Below are positions 46,352 to 54,679 of a stretch of 64,000 nt of DNA, piece by piece. A model generated the notes under the pieces. The model had not been told where the DNA came from and did no database searches. It worked only from the letters and a program-made list of their open reading frames with translations. The position numbers were made by a program, and so were the translations under genes. Source of the DNA: Hyunsoonleella ulvae (GTDB lineage: Bacteria; Bacteroidota; Bacteroidia; Flavobacteriales; Flavobacteriaceae); the NCBI RefSeq assembly GCF_016827605.1, contig NZ_JAEPJQ010000008.1, positions 62,001-126,000 on the forward strand, given 5' to 3'. The stretch's first letter is position 1; each line of letters begins with the position of its first letter.

Positions 46352-46942
46352 ATGATTTTACCAATAGTAGCTTACGGCGATCCTGTATTAAAGAAAAAAG
46401 GTACTGAAATATCTAAAGATTATCCTAATTTAAGTGAACTGTTAGATAATATGTTTGAAACCATGTATAATGCCATGGGAGTAGGTTTAGCAGCTCCACA
46501 AATAGGTTTGCCGATTCGTTTATTTTTGGTAGATACATCGCCATTTGCCGAGGATGATAATCTTTCTGAAGAAGAAAGAAAAGCCCTTAAAGATTTTAAA
46601 AAAGTATTTATTAATGCAACTATTTTAAAGGAAGAGGGCGATAAATGGGCTTTTAATGAAGGATGCTTAAGTATACCAGATGTACGTGAAGATGTATTTA
46701 GGCAACCTAAAATAACCATTGCGTATTACGATGAAAACTTCAAGGAGCATACACAAACTTTTGAGGGCTTAATTGCTCGAGTAATTCAGCACGAATACGA
46801 TCATATAGAAGGTGTTTTATTTACAGATAAGTTGTCCAGTTTTAAAAAACGCCTTATAAAGAGTAAACTTGCCAACATTTCAAAAGGCAAGATAAATGCT
46901 GAATATAGAATGCGTTTCCCTAATCAAAAAAAGAAGCGATAA
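46352..46942 (+). CDS. def: Peptide deformylase
   Basis: This metalloenzyme removes the N-formyl group from nascent proteins. The 196 residues carry the three motifs: GVGLAAPQIG at 43-52, EGCLSIP at 103-109 with metal ligand C105, and QHEYDH at 146-151 with ligands H147 and H151 and the catalytic E148. A 17-residue charged insert (AEDDNLSEEERKALKDF, about 66-82) occurs between the first two motifs, as in other Bacteroidota enzymes. The frame is complete. Confidence 0.97.
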   Translation: MILPIVAYGDPVLKKKGTEISKDYPNLSELLDNMFETMYNAMGVGLAAPQIGLPIRLFLVDTSPFAEDDNLSEEERKALKDFKKVFINATILKEEGDKWAFNEGCLSIPDVREDVFRQPKITIAYYDENFKEHTQTFEGLIARVIQHEYDHIEGVLFTDKLSSFKKRLIKSKLANISKGKINAEYRMRFPNQKKKR

Positions 46943-46946
46943 TGTT

Positions 46947-46975
46947 TTGCGTTATATTTAAAAATATGATATTTG
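46947..46975 (+). promoter_or_regulatory. Promoter of the DUF5606 gene
   Basis: TTG at 46947-46949, an 18-bp spacer and GATATTTG at 46968-46975 (7 of 8 positions of the box), 25 bp before the ATG. Confidence 0.45.
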
Positions 46976-47000
46976 CGCCTCTCTAAAAATAAAATAAATT

Positions 47001-47426
47001 ATGGGCTTAGAAAAAGTTTTAGCCATATCAGGAAAACCTGGACTTTATAAATTAGTAACACAAACTAGAGGAGGCTTTGTTGCCGAATCTTTAATAGATG
47101 GTAAACGCCTATCTATAAGTTTACAAAATAACGTTAGTGTTTTAAGTGAGATTGCTATTTACACGCTTACTGAAGAAGTACCATTATATGAGGTTTTAGG
47201 TAAAATTAATGCAAAAGAAGAAGGTAAGCCTTCTAGTGTTGGCCCAAAAGATGGTAAGGATAAACTTGAAGAATATTTCTTTGATGTATTACCTGATTAT
47301 GACGAAGACAGGGTATATGCTAGCGATATAAAAAAGGTAATACAATGGTATAATCTTTTACAGAAGCATGACATGCTAGGTTTACTTGATGAAGATGAAG
47401 AAACATCAAGTGACGAAGAAGAATAA
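47001..47426 (+). CDS. DUF5606 family protein
   Basis: The 141-residue protein has the conserved start EKVLAISGKPGLYKLVTQTRGGFVAESL, an SH3- or PilZ-like strand set, then IYTLTEEVPLYEVL and a helical part ending YASDIKKVIQWYNLLQKHDML. The last 12 residues are almost all acidic. I recall this family as restricted to Bacteroidota and often next to def. Function is unknown. A terminator follows directly. Confidence 0.85.
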   Translation: MGLEKVLAISGKPGLYKLVTQTRGGFVAESLIDGKRLSISLQNNVSVLSEIAIYTLTEEVPLYEVLGKINAKEEGKPSSVGPKDGKDKLEEYFFDVLPDYDEDRVYASDIKKVIQWYNLLQKHDMLGLLDEDEETSSDEEE

Positions 47427-47432
47427 CACTAC

Positions 47433-47459
47433 AACCTCCCTAAGATCGGAGGTTTTTTT
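47433..47459 (+). terminator. Terminator after the DUF5606 gene
   Basis: The stem AACCTCC / GGAGGTT with an 8-base loop is followed by a T-run, 7 bp after the stop. Confidence 0.88.
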
Positions 47460-47468
47460 ATGCGCTTA

Positions 47469-47483
47469 ATGTAAGTATTACAT
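47469..47483. promoter_or_regulatory. 15-bp palindrome before the Crp/Fnr gene
   Basis: ATGTAAGTATTACAT has perfect 6-bp arms and a 3-bp centre, 37 bp before the start codon. It is a good candidate operator for the regulator itself. Confidence 0.5.
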
Positions 47484-47521
47484 ATTGTTTACGACATCTT
47501 ACTCATAAAAGTGTAAACAAT
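47484..47521. promoter_or_regulatory. Second inverted repeat reaching the Crp/Fnr start codon
   Basis: ATTGTTTAC (47484-47492) and GTAAACAAT (47513-47521) are exact complements 20 bp apart. The right arm covers the first two bases of the ATG. In RNA it would form a stem occluding the start. A further GTAAACA half-site lies at 48204-48210 just after the gene. Confidence 0.5.
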
Positions 47522-48191
47522 GAAGTCCATTTGGTTTTTTGAAGACACTAACCTTTTCAAAGTTTTATGTCCGCATAAATTTAAAGCTTATAAAGTCGAT
47601 CATAATTTCGATGCTTATAAAAAACAAGATTATATCTATTTTGAAGAGGACTCTGCAAATAAAGTTTACCTTATTGAAAAAGGAAAGGTAAAGCTTGGGT
47701 ATTATAATGAAGATGGAGAAGAGGTGGTAAAAGCCATATTAACCCGAGGCGAATTGTTTGGAGAAACTGCAATTCTAGGCGAATCCAAACGAGAGGAATT
47801 TGCCATGTCTATTGACAATTCTACAAGTATATGCCCAATAGGAGTAGAGACTATGCACAACCTTATGAGGGATAATCAAACGTTTAGTTTTAAGGTCTAC
47901 AAATTCATAGGTTTTAAACTAAAGCGTTTAGAGAGAAGATTGCAACTACTTTTATTTAAAGATACTAAAACACGTCTAATGGAGTTTTTACATGAACTTT
48001 GTACTGATTATGGTTATGATTGTGAAAAAACAGGTGATAAAGTAATTCATCATCCCTATACACAAAAAGACCTCGCTTCATTGATTGGTACATCCAGACC
48101 CACTCTAAACACCCTTTTAAATGAATTAAAAGGAGAAAATATACTAGAGTTTAATAGAAAAGAAATTAGGATTTACGCACGATCAGCCTAA
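47520..48191 (+). CDS. Crp/Fnr family transcription regulator
   Basis: The 223-residue protein has a cyclic-nucleotide-binding fold (about 30-115) containing YLIEKGKVKLGYYNEDGEE and GELFGETAIL at 77-86, a long dimer helix (LKRLERRLQLLLF), and a winged HTH with TQKDLASLIGTSRPTLNTLLNELK at 181-204. GELFGETA resembles the cAMP-contact loop, but I see no RxS pair of classical CRP, so the ligand is uncertain. There is no N-terminal cysteine cluster, so it is not an Fnr oxygen sensor. Two inverted repeats overlap its promoter and start codon and suggest autoregulation. Confidence 0.92.
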   Translation: MKSIWFFEDTNLFKVLCPHKFKAYKVDHNFDAYKKQDYIYFEEDSANKVYLIEKGKVKLGYYNEDGEEVVKAILTRGELFGETAILGESKREEFAMSIDNSTSICPIGVETMHNLMRDNQTFSFKVYKFIGFKLKRLERRLQLLLFKDTKTRLMEFLHELCTDYGYDCEKTGDKVIHHPYTQKDLASLIGTSRPTLNTLLNELKGENILEFNRKEIRIYARSA

Positions 48192-48211
48192 GTGTAAGCT
48201 AAATGTAAACA

Positions 48212-50170
48212 CTAATACATCTTCTTTATCTTGCTTAGTTTTGTTTTCCAGAGTTCGAGCTCTTTTTTATGTTTGGTAATATTAGTATTTACTTCTTTTA
48301 CAAGAGGGTTGTCATCATCAACGTTCGTAAAAAATTGTAGATTGTTTTCTAGTTGATTGATCTTACTTTTTACCTCGTCTATCTTTTTGCGAATAAAAGA
48401 AAGTTCATTATCCAAACTTCTGTTGTTATCATCATTGTTGTGTAAAGTTTCAAGCTTGGTTTCAAACTTTATCATTTCTGCTTCGGTCTTATCAATATTT
48501 AATTTAGAAAATAGTTCATCGACAACTTTATTAAACTTTCCTTCAATAAAGCGTTTGTCATTAGGTACTCTTCCAAGTGTTTTCCAAGTATTAATATGGT
48601 CTTTAATAACCGTTAAATCTTTGTCCTTATCCTTAGATAGTTTAATATTTCTGAGTGTTTCGAGAAGTTCTTGTTTTTTGTTGTAAGCTTCAATAAATTC
48701 TTTATTAGCCTCATTACGTTTGCTGTGCAACCTATCAAAATAAGCATTACATGCAGTTTTGAATTGTTTCCAAATTTTATCACTTTCCTTTCTTGGTACA
48801 TGACCAATTTTTTTCCAGTCGCTCTGAATTTTTTTCATCAAAGGAGTAGTGGCATCAAAATCTTCACTGTCTTTATTGTCTTCAGCAATTTTAACAAGCT
48901 CTTTCTTCTTTTGTAGATTTTGGTATTGTTCCTTTTTCAGGTCTTTATAGAATGCATTTTTCTTTCTATTAAAACTTCTAACCGCTTCTTTAAATTTAGC
49001 CCAAGTAGCTTCATTTACTTTTATGGGGACTTTTCCAGCGTTAAAAAATTTTTCCCTTAATACCTCTATTTCCCTTATTTTCTTTTGCCAACCTCCGTGA
49101 GAGTTCGCAGGATTAGAGGTAATATCTATGATTTCAGAAATAATTTCTTCCTTTTTTTCTAGATTTTTTTCATAAACTTTATCAATTTCTTTAAAGTAGG
49201 CTTGCTTTTTATCGTTAACTACTTTTGTAGCAGCTTTAAAACGTTCCCATATGGTTTCTCGATGTTCTTTACCCACAGGTCCGAGTTCTTCTTTCCACAT
49301 TTTGTGCAATTCTTGTAACTCTCTAAATGCACGCATTGGGTCATCATACTTACCTAATTCTTCAGCAAGCTCGATAATTTTGAGTTTTTTTTCTAAATTG
49401 TGTTTAAAATCTAAATCGCGTAAGTCTCTATTTAGATGTAAAAAATCATAGAATATTTCTACATGGTGATGGTAGCTGTTCCACGCATTATTATATTTAT
49501 CCCTTGGGATCGGTCCTGTATTTCTCCAACGTTCTTGTAATTCTTTAAAGTGTTTGTAGGTAGTGTTGATGTTTTCTTCAACATTAATTAACCCCTTAAG
49601 TTCTTCAATAATATCAAGTTTTTTTTGAAGGTTTAGCTTTAAGTTTTGCTCAATATTTTTGTAATGATCGTTGAGTTTATTTCGGTAGTCCCTGTAAGCC
49701 GATTTGAACCGTTTTTGAACTGGGCTAGAATAATAGAAATCTATTTCGTTGCCCCCATCATTTATGAAATCTGCTTTTTTCTCATCAATAAGCGCGTTGA
49801 ATTTTGAATTAAATTCATTTTTTATAGCATCAACGTGACTTCTTATAGCTTGAACTTTTTCTTTTTTAAGTAACTTTTCTAGTTCGATGGCTAAGGCTTC
49901 CAAAGACATTTTATCATACTCTTTAAACTCTATGGTATGTCGCTCTTTGTTGCCTTCATCTTCTGCATCTTCTGCATTGGATTCCTCAATTTCCTCAATA
50001 CCGTCTTCTTCTTTTTCTGTGGAAGTGTTTTCGGTGCCATGTTTAACTATTTCCTCTTCAGAATTAGAATCGGTGGCATCTGTTTGTTCGCTATTAGTTT
50101 TTACTGCTTCAATAGCTTCGGCATTCTCTTTTTTTCCATCTGCTTCTTGCAGGTTATCTCGCTCAGACAT
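48212..50170 (-). CDS. DUF349 repeat protein
   Basis: This 652-residue, mostly helical, highly charged cytosolic protein begins with an acidic low-complexity tail (about 1-80). Six to seven DUF349-type units follow, each with the pattern of a W in FKxLQERWRNTGPIPR or WKxIGHVPRKESDKIW followed by a long charged helix, with a coiled coil at the end (about 590-652). The function of the family is unknown; it has been linked to nucleic-acid or ribosome-associated roles only by association. It lies convergent with and 20 bp from the Crp/Fnr gene. Orthologs near aroE and DUF368 genes are common in Flavobacteriaceae. Confidence 0.88.
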   Translation of the reverse strand: MSERDNLQEADGKKENAEAIEAVKTNSEQTDATDSNSEEEIVKHGTENTSTEKEEDGIEEIEESNAEDAEDEGNKERHTIEFKEYDKMSLEALAIELEKLLKKEKVQAIRSHVDAIKNEFNSKFNALIDEKKADFINDGGNEIDFYYSSPVQKRFKSAYRDYRNKLNDHYKNIEQNLKLNLQKKLDIIEELKGLINVEENINTTYKHFKELQERWRNTGPIPRDKYNNAWNSYHHHVEIFYDFLHLNRDLRDLDFKHNLEKKLKIIELAEELGKYDDPMRAFRELQELHKMWKEELGPVGKEHRETIWERFKAATKVVNDKKQAYFKEIDKVYEKNLEKKEEIISEIIDITSNPANSHGGWQKKIREIEVLREKFFNAGKVPIKVNEATWAKFKEAVRSFNRKKNAFYKDLKKEQYQNLQKKKELVKIAEDNKDSEDFDATTPLMKKIQSDWKKIGHVPRKESDKIWKQFKTACNAYFDRLHSKRNEANKEFIEAYNKKQELLETLRNIKLSKDKDKDLTVIKDHINTWKTLGRVPNDKRFIEGKFNKVVDELFSKLNIDKTEAEMIKFETKLETLHNNDDNNRSLDNELSFIRKKIDEVKSKINQLENNLQFFTNVDDDNPLVKEVNTNITKHKKELELWKTKLSKIKKMY

Positions 50171-50205
50171 TTTAACAAATGTTTAGGGTTTATACACTTT
50201 TTTTT

Positions 50206-50235
50206 TAAAGATACTAACAACTAAAGTATTTACAA
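50206..50235 (-). promoter_or_regulatory. Promoter of the DUF349 gene
   Basis: On the minus strand TTG (50233-50235), a 19-bp spacer and TATCTTTA (50206-50213, 7 of 8 box positions) precede the ATG at 50170. Confidence 0.4.
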
Positions 50236-50424
50236 AAAACGAGAGTGGTTTTAATCGAAAAGAATTTACCGATGCTTACATATGGGTTTTTAGCTGAAAT
50301 TGTTCTTTTTAAGAAAACGAGAACCCAAATGGTAAATTTTTAATTTTTTGCCCTTAGGTTAAAAAATACAACAAGCGAAATATTGCTATGATTTACTCCA
50401 GCGGTAGCTAGTTTCAAGAAATTT

Positions 50425-51168
50425 TTATTTATTTAAGTTCCAGATAGTCCATGCTTTTTCTGCTTGAAGTTTAAGCATGTTAAGTCCATTAATGATTGTA
50501 GCTCCTTTTTGTTTGCCCAATCGTAAAAACTTTGTTTCTTCAGGGTTGTAAATTAAATCGAATAAAATGTGCTTTTCCGTGATGGATTCGTAGGGGATTT
50601 TTGGGCAGTCTTCTACTTTAGGAAATGTACCCACAGGAGAGCAGTTTACTATAATTTGATATCCAGAGATAACCTTGTCATCTAAATCATCGTAAGTGTA
50701 TTTTACATTTTTTTTGGTTGATCTTGAAACATAATGGCAAATAATACCTTTTTCTCTTAATGTATAAATCACAGCTTTACTTGCGCCACCAGTCCCCAAT
50801 ATTAAAGCTTTTTTATGGTGTTTTTTTAAAAAAGGCTTTAAGGAGTTAATAAAACCATAGCAATCTGTATTGTAACCTACCAATTTGCCTTTTTTAGTAA
50901 TTTTTATGGTATTTACTGCACCAATGGCTTTAGCCTTTTTGTTTAGTTTATCTAGATAGGGAATAACTTCTTCCTTGTATGGTATGGTTACATTAAAACC
51001 CTTGATGCCTTTAGTTTCACTTATAATTTTGGGAAACTTCTCAATGGTATCAATATCAAAATTCTCATAACTAACACCTGTGATATTTTCTTTTTCAAAC
51101 TTGTTTTTAAAATAGTTTCGAGAAAACGAATATGATATGTTTTTACCTAAAAGTCCTAGTTTACACAT
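50425..51168 (-). CDS. aroE: Shikimate dehydrogenase
   Basis: This enzyme reduces 3-dehydroshikimate to shikimate with NADPH in aromatic amino-acid synthesis. I use the ATG at 51168 (247 residues, MCKLGLLGKNISYSFSRNYF); the frame extends to a TTG at 51204. Visible are the substrate loop ISYSFSRNYF, NVTIPYKEEV with the catalytic lysine, the Rossmann loop LGTGGASKAVIY, NCSPVG, and DLIYNPEETKFL near the end. It overlaps the upstream DUF368 gene by eight bases. Confidence 0.94.
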   Translation of the reverse strand: MCKLGLLGKNISYSFSRNYFKNKFEKENITGVSYENFDIDTIEKFPKIISETKGIKGFNVTIPYKEEVIPYLDKLNKKAKAIGAVNTIKITKKGKLVGYNTDCYGFINSLKPFLKKHHKKALILGTGGASKAVIYTLREKGIICHYVSRSTKKNVKYTYDDLDDKVISGYQIIVNCSPVGTFPKVEDCPKIPYESITEKHILFDLIYNPEETKFLRLGKQKGATIINGLNMLKLQAEKAWTIWNLNK

Positions 51169-52177
51169 GTTTTTTTTGTTTTTGTCCGTAGATTTCAAGT
51201 GCAATTACAATCATTAAACCCAGAAGTATAAAACCAATGGCAATATAAGTTTCAGTGGTTAATTCTGGTATGTAACGTTTGTAGTTTTCTATAATTTTTT
51301 CCCCTCTTGAATCTAACATTAACGCTCCATTGTCTAAATACTTATAAATGGTTTTTTTCCAAGGCCAAACAACACCTAGAGACCCAATGATGAATCCTAT
51401 TATTGATGCTGTAGTTATACTTTTGTAGTGTTTTAAAATATAGCTTAGCACATGGGAGAATGTAACAAGACCTGTAACTGAACCTAGAGTAAAAACTGCT
51501 AAAACCTTTAACATTCTTATACGAGTTTCGTTATAAATAAAATCGAAGTTGCCACTAAACGTATCAGATATTGTATCGTAAAGCGCATTCACGGAATCTA
51601 TTAATAGAAGCACATAATTTCCTAATAAAATTAAAATGAATGACCCCGAAAACCCTGGAAGCGTCATTCCTGATACACTAATAATGCCACAGAAAAAAAC
51701 GAATAATAAATTGTCATTTTCTTTAGCGGGGTTTAAAAAACTTATGCCTAAACCAATGGCTATTCCCAGGCAAATTGATAAAATTGTTTTATTATTCCAG
51801 TCGTTAAAATCTTTGTTTATGTAGTAGATAGATCCTATAATCATTCCAAAAAACACACTCCAAACATAAAGTTCGTAATGTAAAATAAGATAGTCAAGGA
51901 TTTTTGAAATGCTAAAGTAACTTATAATCATACCTAGGAAAAGTAGTCCTAGGAAGCGGCCATTAATGTAATTGAAAAAGCTCTTAAACCTTCCATTGAT
52001 TAAAAGCTTAAACGCTTTACCGTTTACTTTTTTTAAAGAATATATAAACTCTTGGTAAAACCCAGCAACAAATGCTACCACACCACCAGATACACCAGGC
52101 ACCTTGTTGGCAGCACCCATACCTAGTCCTTTTAATACTAGAAATAATTTATCATTGAAAGATCTAGTGTGATTCAT
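51161..52177 (-). CDS. DUF368 (PopT-like) membrane protein, second copy
   Basis: This 338-residue membrane protein has about nine hydrophobic segments. DUF368 proteins have been identified as undecaprenyl-phosphate translocases (PopT) that return the carrier lipid for wall and surface-glycan synthesis. The first motif is KGLGMGAANKVPGVSGG and the second MTLPGFSGSFILILLGNY; the repeat architecture with GFIIGSLGVVWPWK is typical. The first motif has N-K where the upstream paralog has D-V (AANK vs AADV), a difference worth noting. Its start shares one base with the stop of the upstream DUF368 gene, and it overlaps aroE by eight bases. Confidence 0.88.
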   Translation of the reverse strand: MNHTRSFNDKLFLVLKGLGMGAANKVPGVSGGVVAFVAGFYQEFIYSLKKVNGKAFKLLINGRFKSFFNYINGRFLGLLFLGMIISYFSISKILDYLILHYELYVWSVFFGMIIGSIYYINKDFNDWNNKTILSICLGIAIGLGISFLNPAKENDNLLFVFFCGIISVSGMTLPGFSGSFILILLGNYVLLLIDSVNALYDTISDTFSGNFDFIYNETRIRMLKVLAVFTLGSVTGLVTFSHVLSYILKHYKSITTASIIGFIIGSLGVVWPWKKTIYKYLDNGALMLDSRGEKIIENYKRYIPELTTETYIAIGFILLGLMIVIALEIYGQKQKKHV

Positions 52178-53097
52178 TATTGTTTTTTACTACCAACCTT
52201 TTCAAGAATAAAAATAGTTAAAAAACCTAGAATCATTAAAATAATAGCGTATGATAGAAAATTTTCTCCTTGGTAAGAAAAAGGTGATATACTTTCTTCT
52301 AAAAACGGAACTTTTACACCATGAGAATCCGTACGGTAGGTTAGTACGTTTTTCCATGGCCAAATTTTATTTAAAGACCCAATAATAAAACCTGTAAGTA
52401 CTGCTAGTGTAATATTTTGATAGCTGTTAAAAAGCCATTTTAGTAATTTTGAAAATGATAAGAGTCCAACAATAGCCCCACATCCCACTATAAAAATGGT
52501 TTTTATGTTAAAAGAGTCTACTGCCTCTAATATAGGCTTGTATGCCCCCAGTAGTACTAAAATAAATGCTCCTGAAATACCTGGTAAAATCATTGCACAA
52601 ACGGCCAAAGCACCTGCTAGAAATAAAAACCAGCTAGAGTTTGGGGAACTAATAGAGGGAATAGTGGTAATATAATATGCTACAATTGCGCCAGTAATTA
52701 AACCAATGATAATTGGTGCGCTCCATTTTTTAATTTGTTTTCCAACAAAAAGTATGCTTGCCAAGACTAACCCAAAGAAAAATGACCAAATAAATATAGG
52801 ATAGTGCTCCAGAATCCATTTTAAAATTTTAGCAAGAGATAATACACTTATTCCAATTCCTGTAAAGAGCGCCAATAAAAAATTTCCGTTTAACTGTGTC
52901 CAAGTGGTTTTAAAACCTTTGGTTTTTAGTGTTTTAAGTAAAGAAAAATTTATATTATTTAATGAGGTAATTATCTCCTCGTAGATTCCTGATATAAAAG
53001 CAATAGTTCCTCCAGAAACTCCTGGAACTACATCTGCAGCTCCCATGGCTACACCTTTTAAGGCAATAATTATATAATCGAATAATCGTCGTTGCAT
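52177..53097 (-). CDS. DUF368 (PopT-like) membrane protein, first copy
   Basis: This 306-residue polytopic membrane protein carries the canonical first motif KGVAMGAADVVPGVSGGTIAF and the second MILPGISGAFILVLLGAY, followed by GFIIGSLNKIWPWK. It belongs to the DUF368 undecaprenyl-phosphate translocase (PopT) family. It is the upstream member of a tandem pair of diverged paralogs and lies 42 bp downstream of a TPR protein. The two may form a heteromer or work under different conditions; this is inference. The operon order TPR, DUF368, DUF368, aroE looks conserved in the family as I recall it. Confidence 0.9.
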   Translation of the reverse strand: MQRRLFDYIIIALKGVAMGAADVVPGVSGGTIAFISGIYEEIITSLNNINFSLLKTLKTKGFKTTWTQLNGNFLLALFTGIGISVLSLAKILKWILEHYPIFIWSFFFGLVLASILFVGKQIKKWSAPIIIGLITGAIVAYYITTIPSISSPNSSWFLFLAGALAVCAMILPGISGAFILVLLGAYKPILEAVDSFNIKTIFIVGCGAIVGLLSFSKLLKWLFNSYQNITLAVLTGFIIGSLNKIWPWKNVLTYRTDSHGVKVPFLEESISPFSYQGENFLSYAIILMILGFLTIFILEKVGSKKQ

Positions 53098-53139
53098 ACC
53101 ATGATTTTAAAAAATCAAAGGTATATAATTTGAAGGAAT

Positions 53140-54528
53140 TTATGACTTGGAATTTATCAATGTCTTTACTTGGTCATTATCAAGTAGTTTAGGAAACAAT
53201 TCATCAATAATAAAGCTAAACTCATGATTGTTCTTTAAACCATTTTTGATGTAATACATGCCTTTACTTTTTTCATGAACTGTAAAGAATAAACCTCCTA
53301 AGCGATATTGGATCTCTGCATTATCAGGATAAAACTCTAAAGCTTGCTCAAAATTAAATATGGCCGCTTGTGCTTCTCCTAGTTTTAATAATAAATCGCC
53401 TCTGGCTATCCATGTATCTAGTTCGTAGTTACCTAACTCGAGTGTTTTCTTGTAACCTCGTTCTGCTTCTTCATAGAAATTCAAACAATAATTTATTTGC
53501 GCATACAACTTCCAGTAGTTAACGTTATCTGCATCTATATTTATAGCTTTATTTATATAGTATAGTGCTTTTTGAAAGTTTTTCTTTTTCTTGTAAAATT
53601 TAGTTATAGCAATCCAACCTTTATCTAACAATGGATCTTCATGCACTGTTTTGTAAAAATATTGAAGCGCTAAATCATATTTTTTTAATTTTTCATAACA
53701 ACTCCCTATTCTTAATAACGCAAATGATGTAGGATCATCCAGTTTAAGAGTAACATCATAGCTTTCAATAGCCTCATCATATTTGCCTTGTTTTTCTAAT
53801 ACCTTTCCACGTTCAAGATATGCTCCAATAAAGGTATCATCAGAGATTATTGCGAAATCAAAAGCAGCAAGAGCCTTTTGGTATTTTTGTAAAGTGATAT
53901 ATTGTTTTCCTAATTGGTGCCATGCCACTTCACAATAGGGGTTTTTATCTAAAAAGATATTTAGATAATCTATGGCTTCATCGTGTTGCTCTAAATAATC
54001 AAAGCAGTAAATAACATTGTATAGGGCAGAATAGTCATCAATATCTTGTTCAAGACATTTCATGAAATATGTTTTTGCATCATCAAAGGCATCTAAAAAC
54101 AAATATTCCATACCTATTAGAGAGTATATATCTACAACATCATCTGTTAAGTCGAGAGCAAGTTTAAGCACCTCAATAGCTTTTTCATGGTTATCTTCCT
54201 TAGAGAGGATATTAGCTTTTTGTATAAAGATTTCCTCATTGTGAGGCTCTAATAGATAGAGCTCATCTAAAAGATTGTTGGCAGTCTCAAGATTATTCTC
54301 AAACACATGAATTTCAACATTAAAAAGTTTAAGGTTTATGGAGGAGGGATGCTGTTCTAACCCAAGTTTTATCGCTTTTTTAGCTAAAGCTATTTTTCCT
54401 TGGTTAAGATAGTAATGAATGATGTTTTCAAATTCTTCAGAATCAAAAAACAAAACATGGTTTGTTTTTAACATCGATTCAAACTTAGTGAGAGGCAAAT
54501 TGTTGTTGTCGCTATGACTAAACTCCAT
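53140..54528 (-). CDS. Tetratricopeptide repeat protein
   Basis: I use the ATG at 54528 (462 residues, MEFSHSDNNNL), two codons after a GTG. There is no signal peptide. About eleven TPR or TPR-like units follow; clear ones are DDFDDAKTYFMKCLEQD, QKYQKALAAFDFAIIS, GKYDEAIESYDVTLK, KKYDLALQYFYKTVHED and GEAQAAIFNFEQALEFYP. It is a cytosolic scaffold without an enzymatic domain. It heads the DUF368-aroE run, so it may act with the undecaprenyl-phosphate translocases, but this is inference. Confidence 0.9.
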   Translation of the reverse strand: MEFSHSDNNNLPLTKFESMLKTNHVLFFDSEEFENIIHYYLNQGKIALAKKAIKLGLEQHPSSINLKLFNVEIHVFENNLETANNLLDELYLLEPHNEEIFIQKANILSKEDNHEKAIEVLKLALDLTDDVVDIYSLIGMEYLFLDAFDDAKTYFMKCLEQDIDDYSALYNVIYCFDYLEQHDEAIDYLNIFLDKNPYCEVAWHQLGKQYITLQKYQKALAAFDFAIISDDTFIGAYLERGKVLEKQGKYDEAIESYDVTLKLDDPTSFALLRIGSCYEKLKKYDLALQYFYKTVHEDPLLDKGWIAITKFYKKKKNFQKALYYINKAINIDADNVNYWKLYAQINYCLNFYEEAERGYKKTLELGNYELDTWIARGDLLLKLGEAQAAIFNFEQALEFYPDNAEIQYRLGGLFFTVHEKSKGMYYIKNGLKNNHEFSFIIDELFPKLLDNDQVKTLINSKS

Positions 54529-54679
54529 AAACACGCTTGTGTGTACTGTTCAACTAAGATAAAAATAATGTTCTCTCTTATGAAATCCAGAATCTAACAA
54601 TAAATGTTTTTAACAAAGTAATGAACAAATCATTATACTTTTGTAACGAAATAATCCAGAGGGTCTATGTATCAGACAA

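Noticed and set aside
49887-50224. Antisense ORFs over the start of the DUF349 gene
   Set aside because: Serine- and phenylalanine-rich shadow frames opposite an acidic coding region; no promoter or family similarity.
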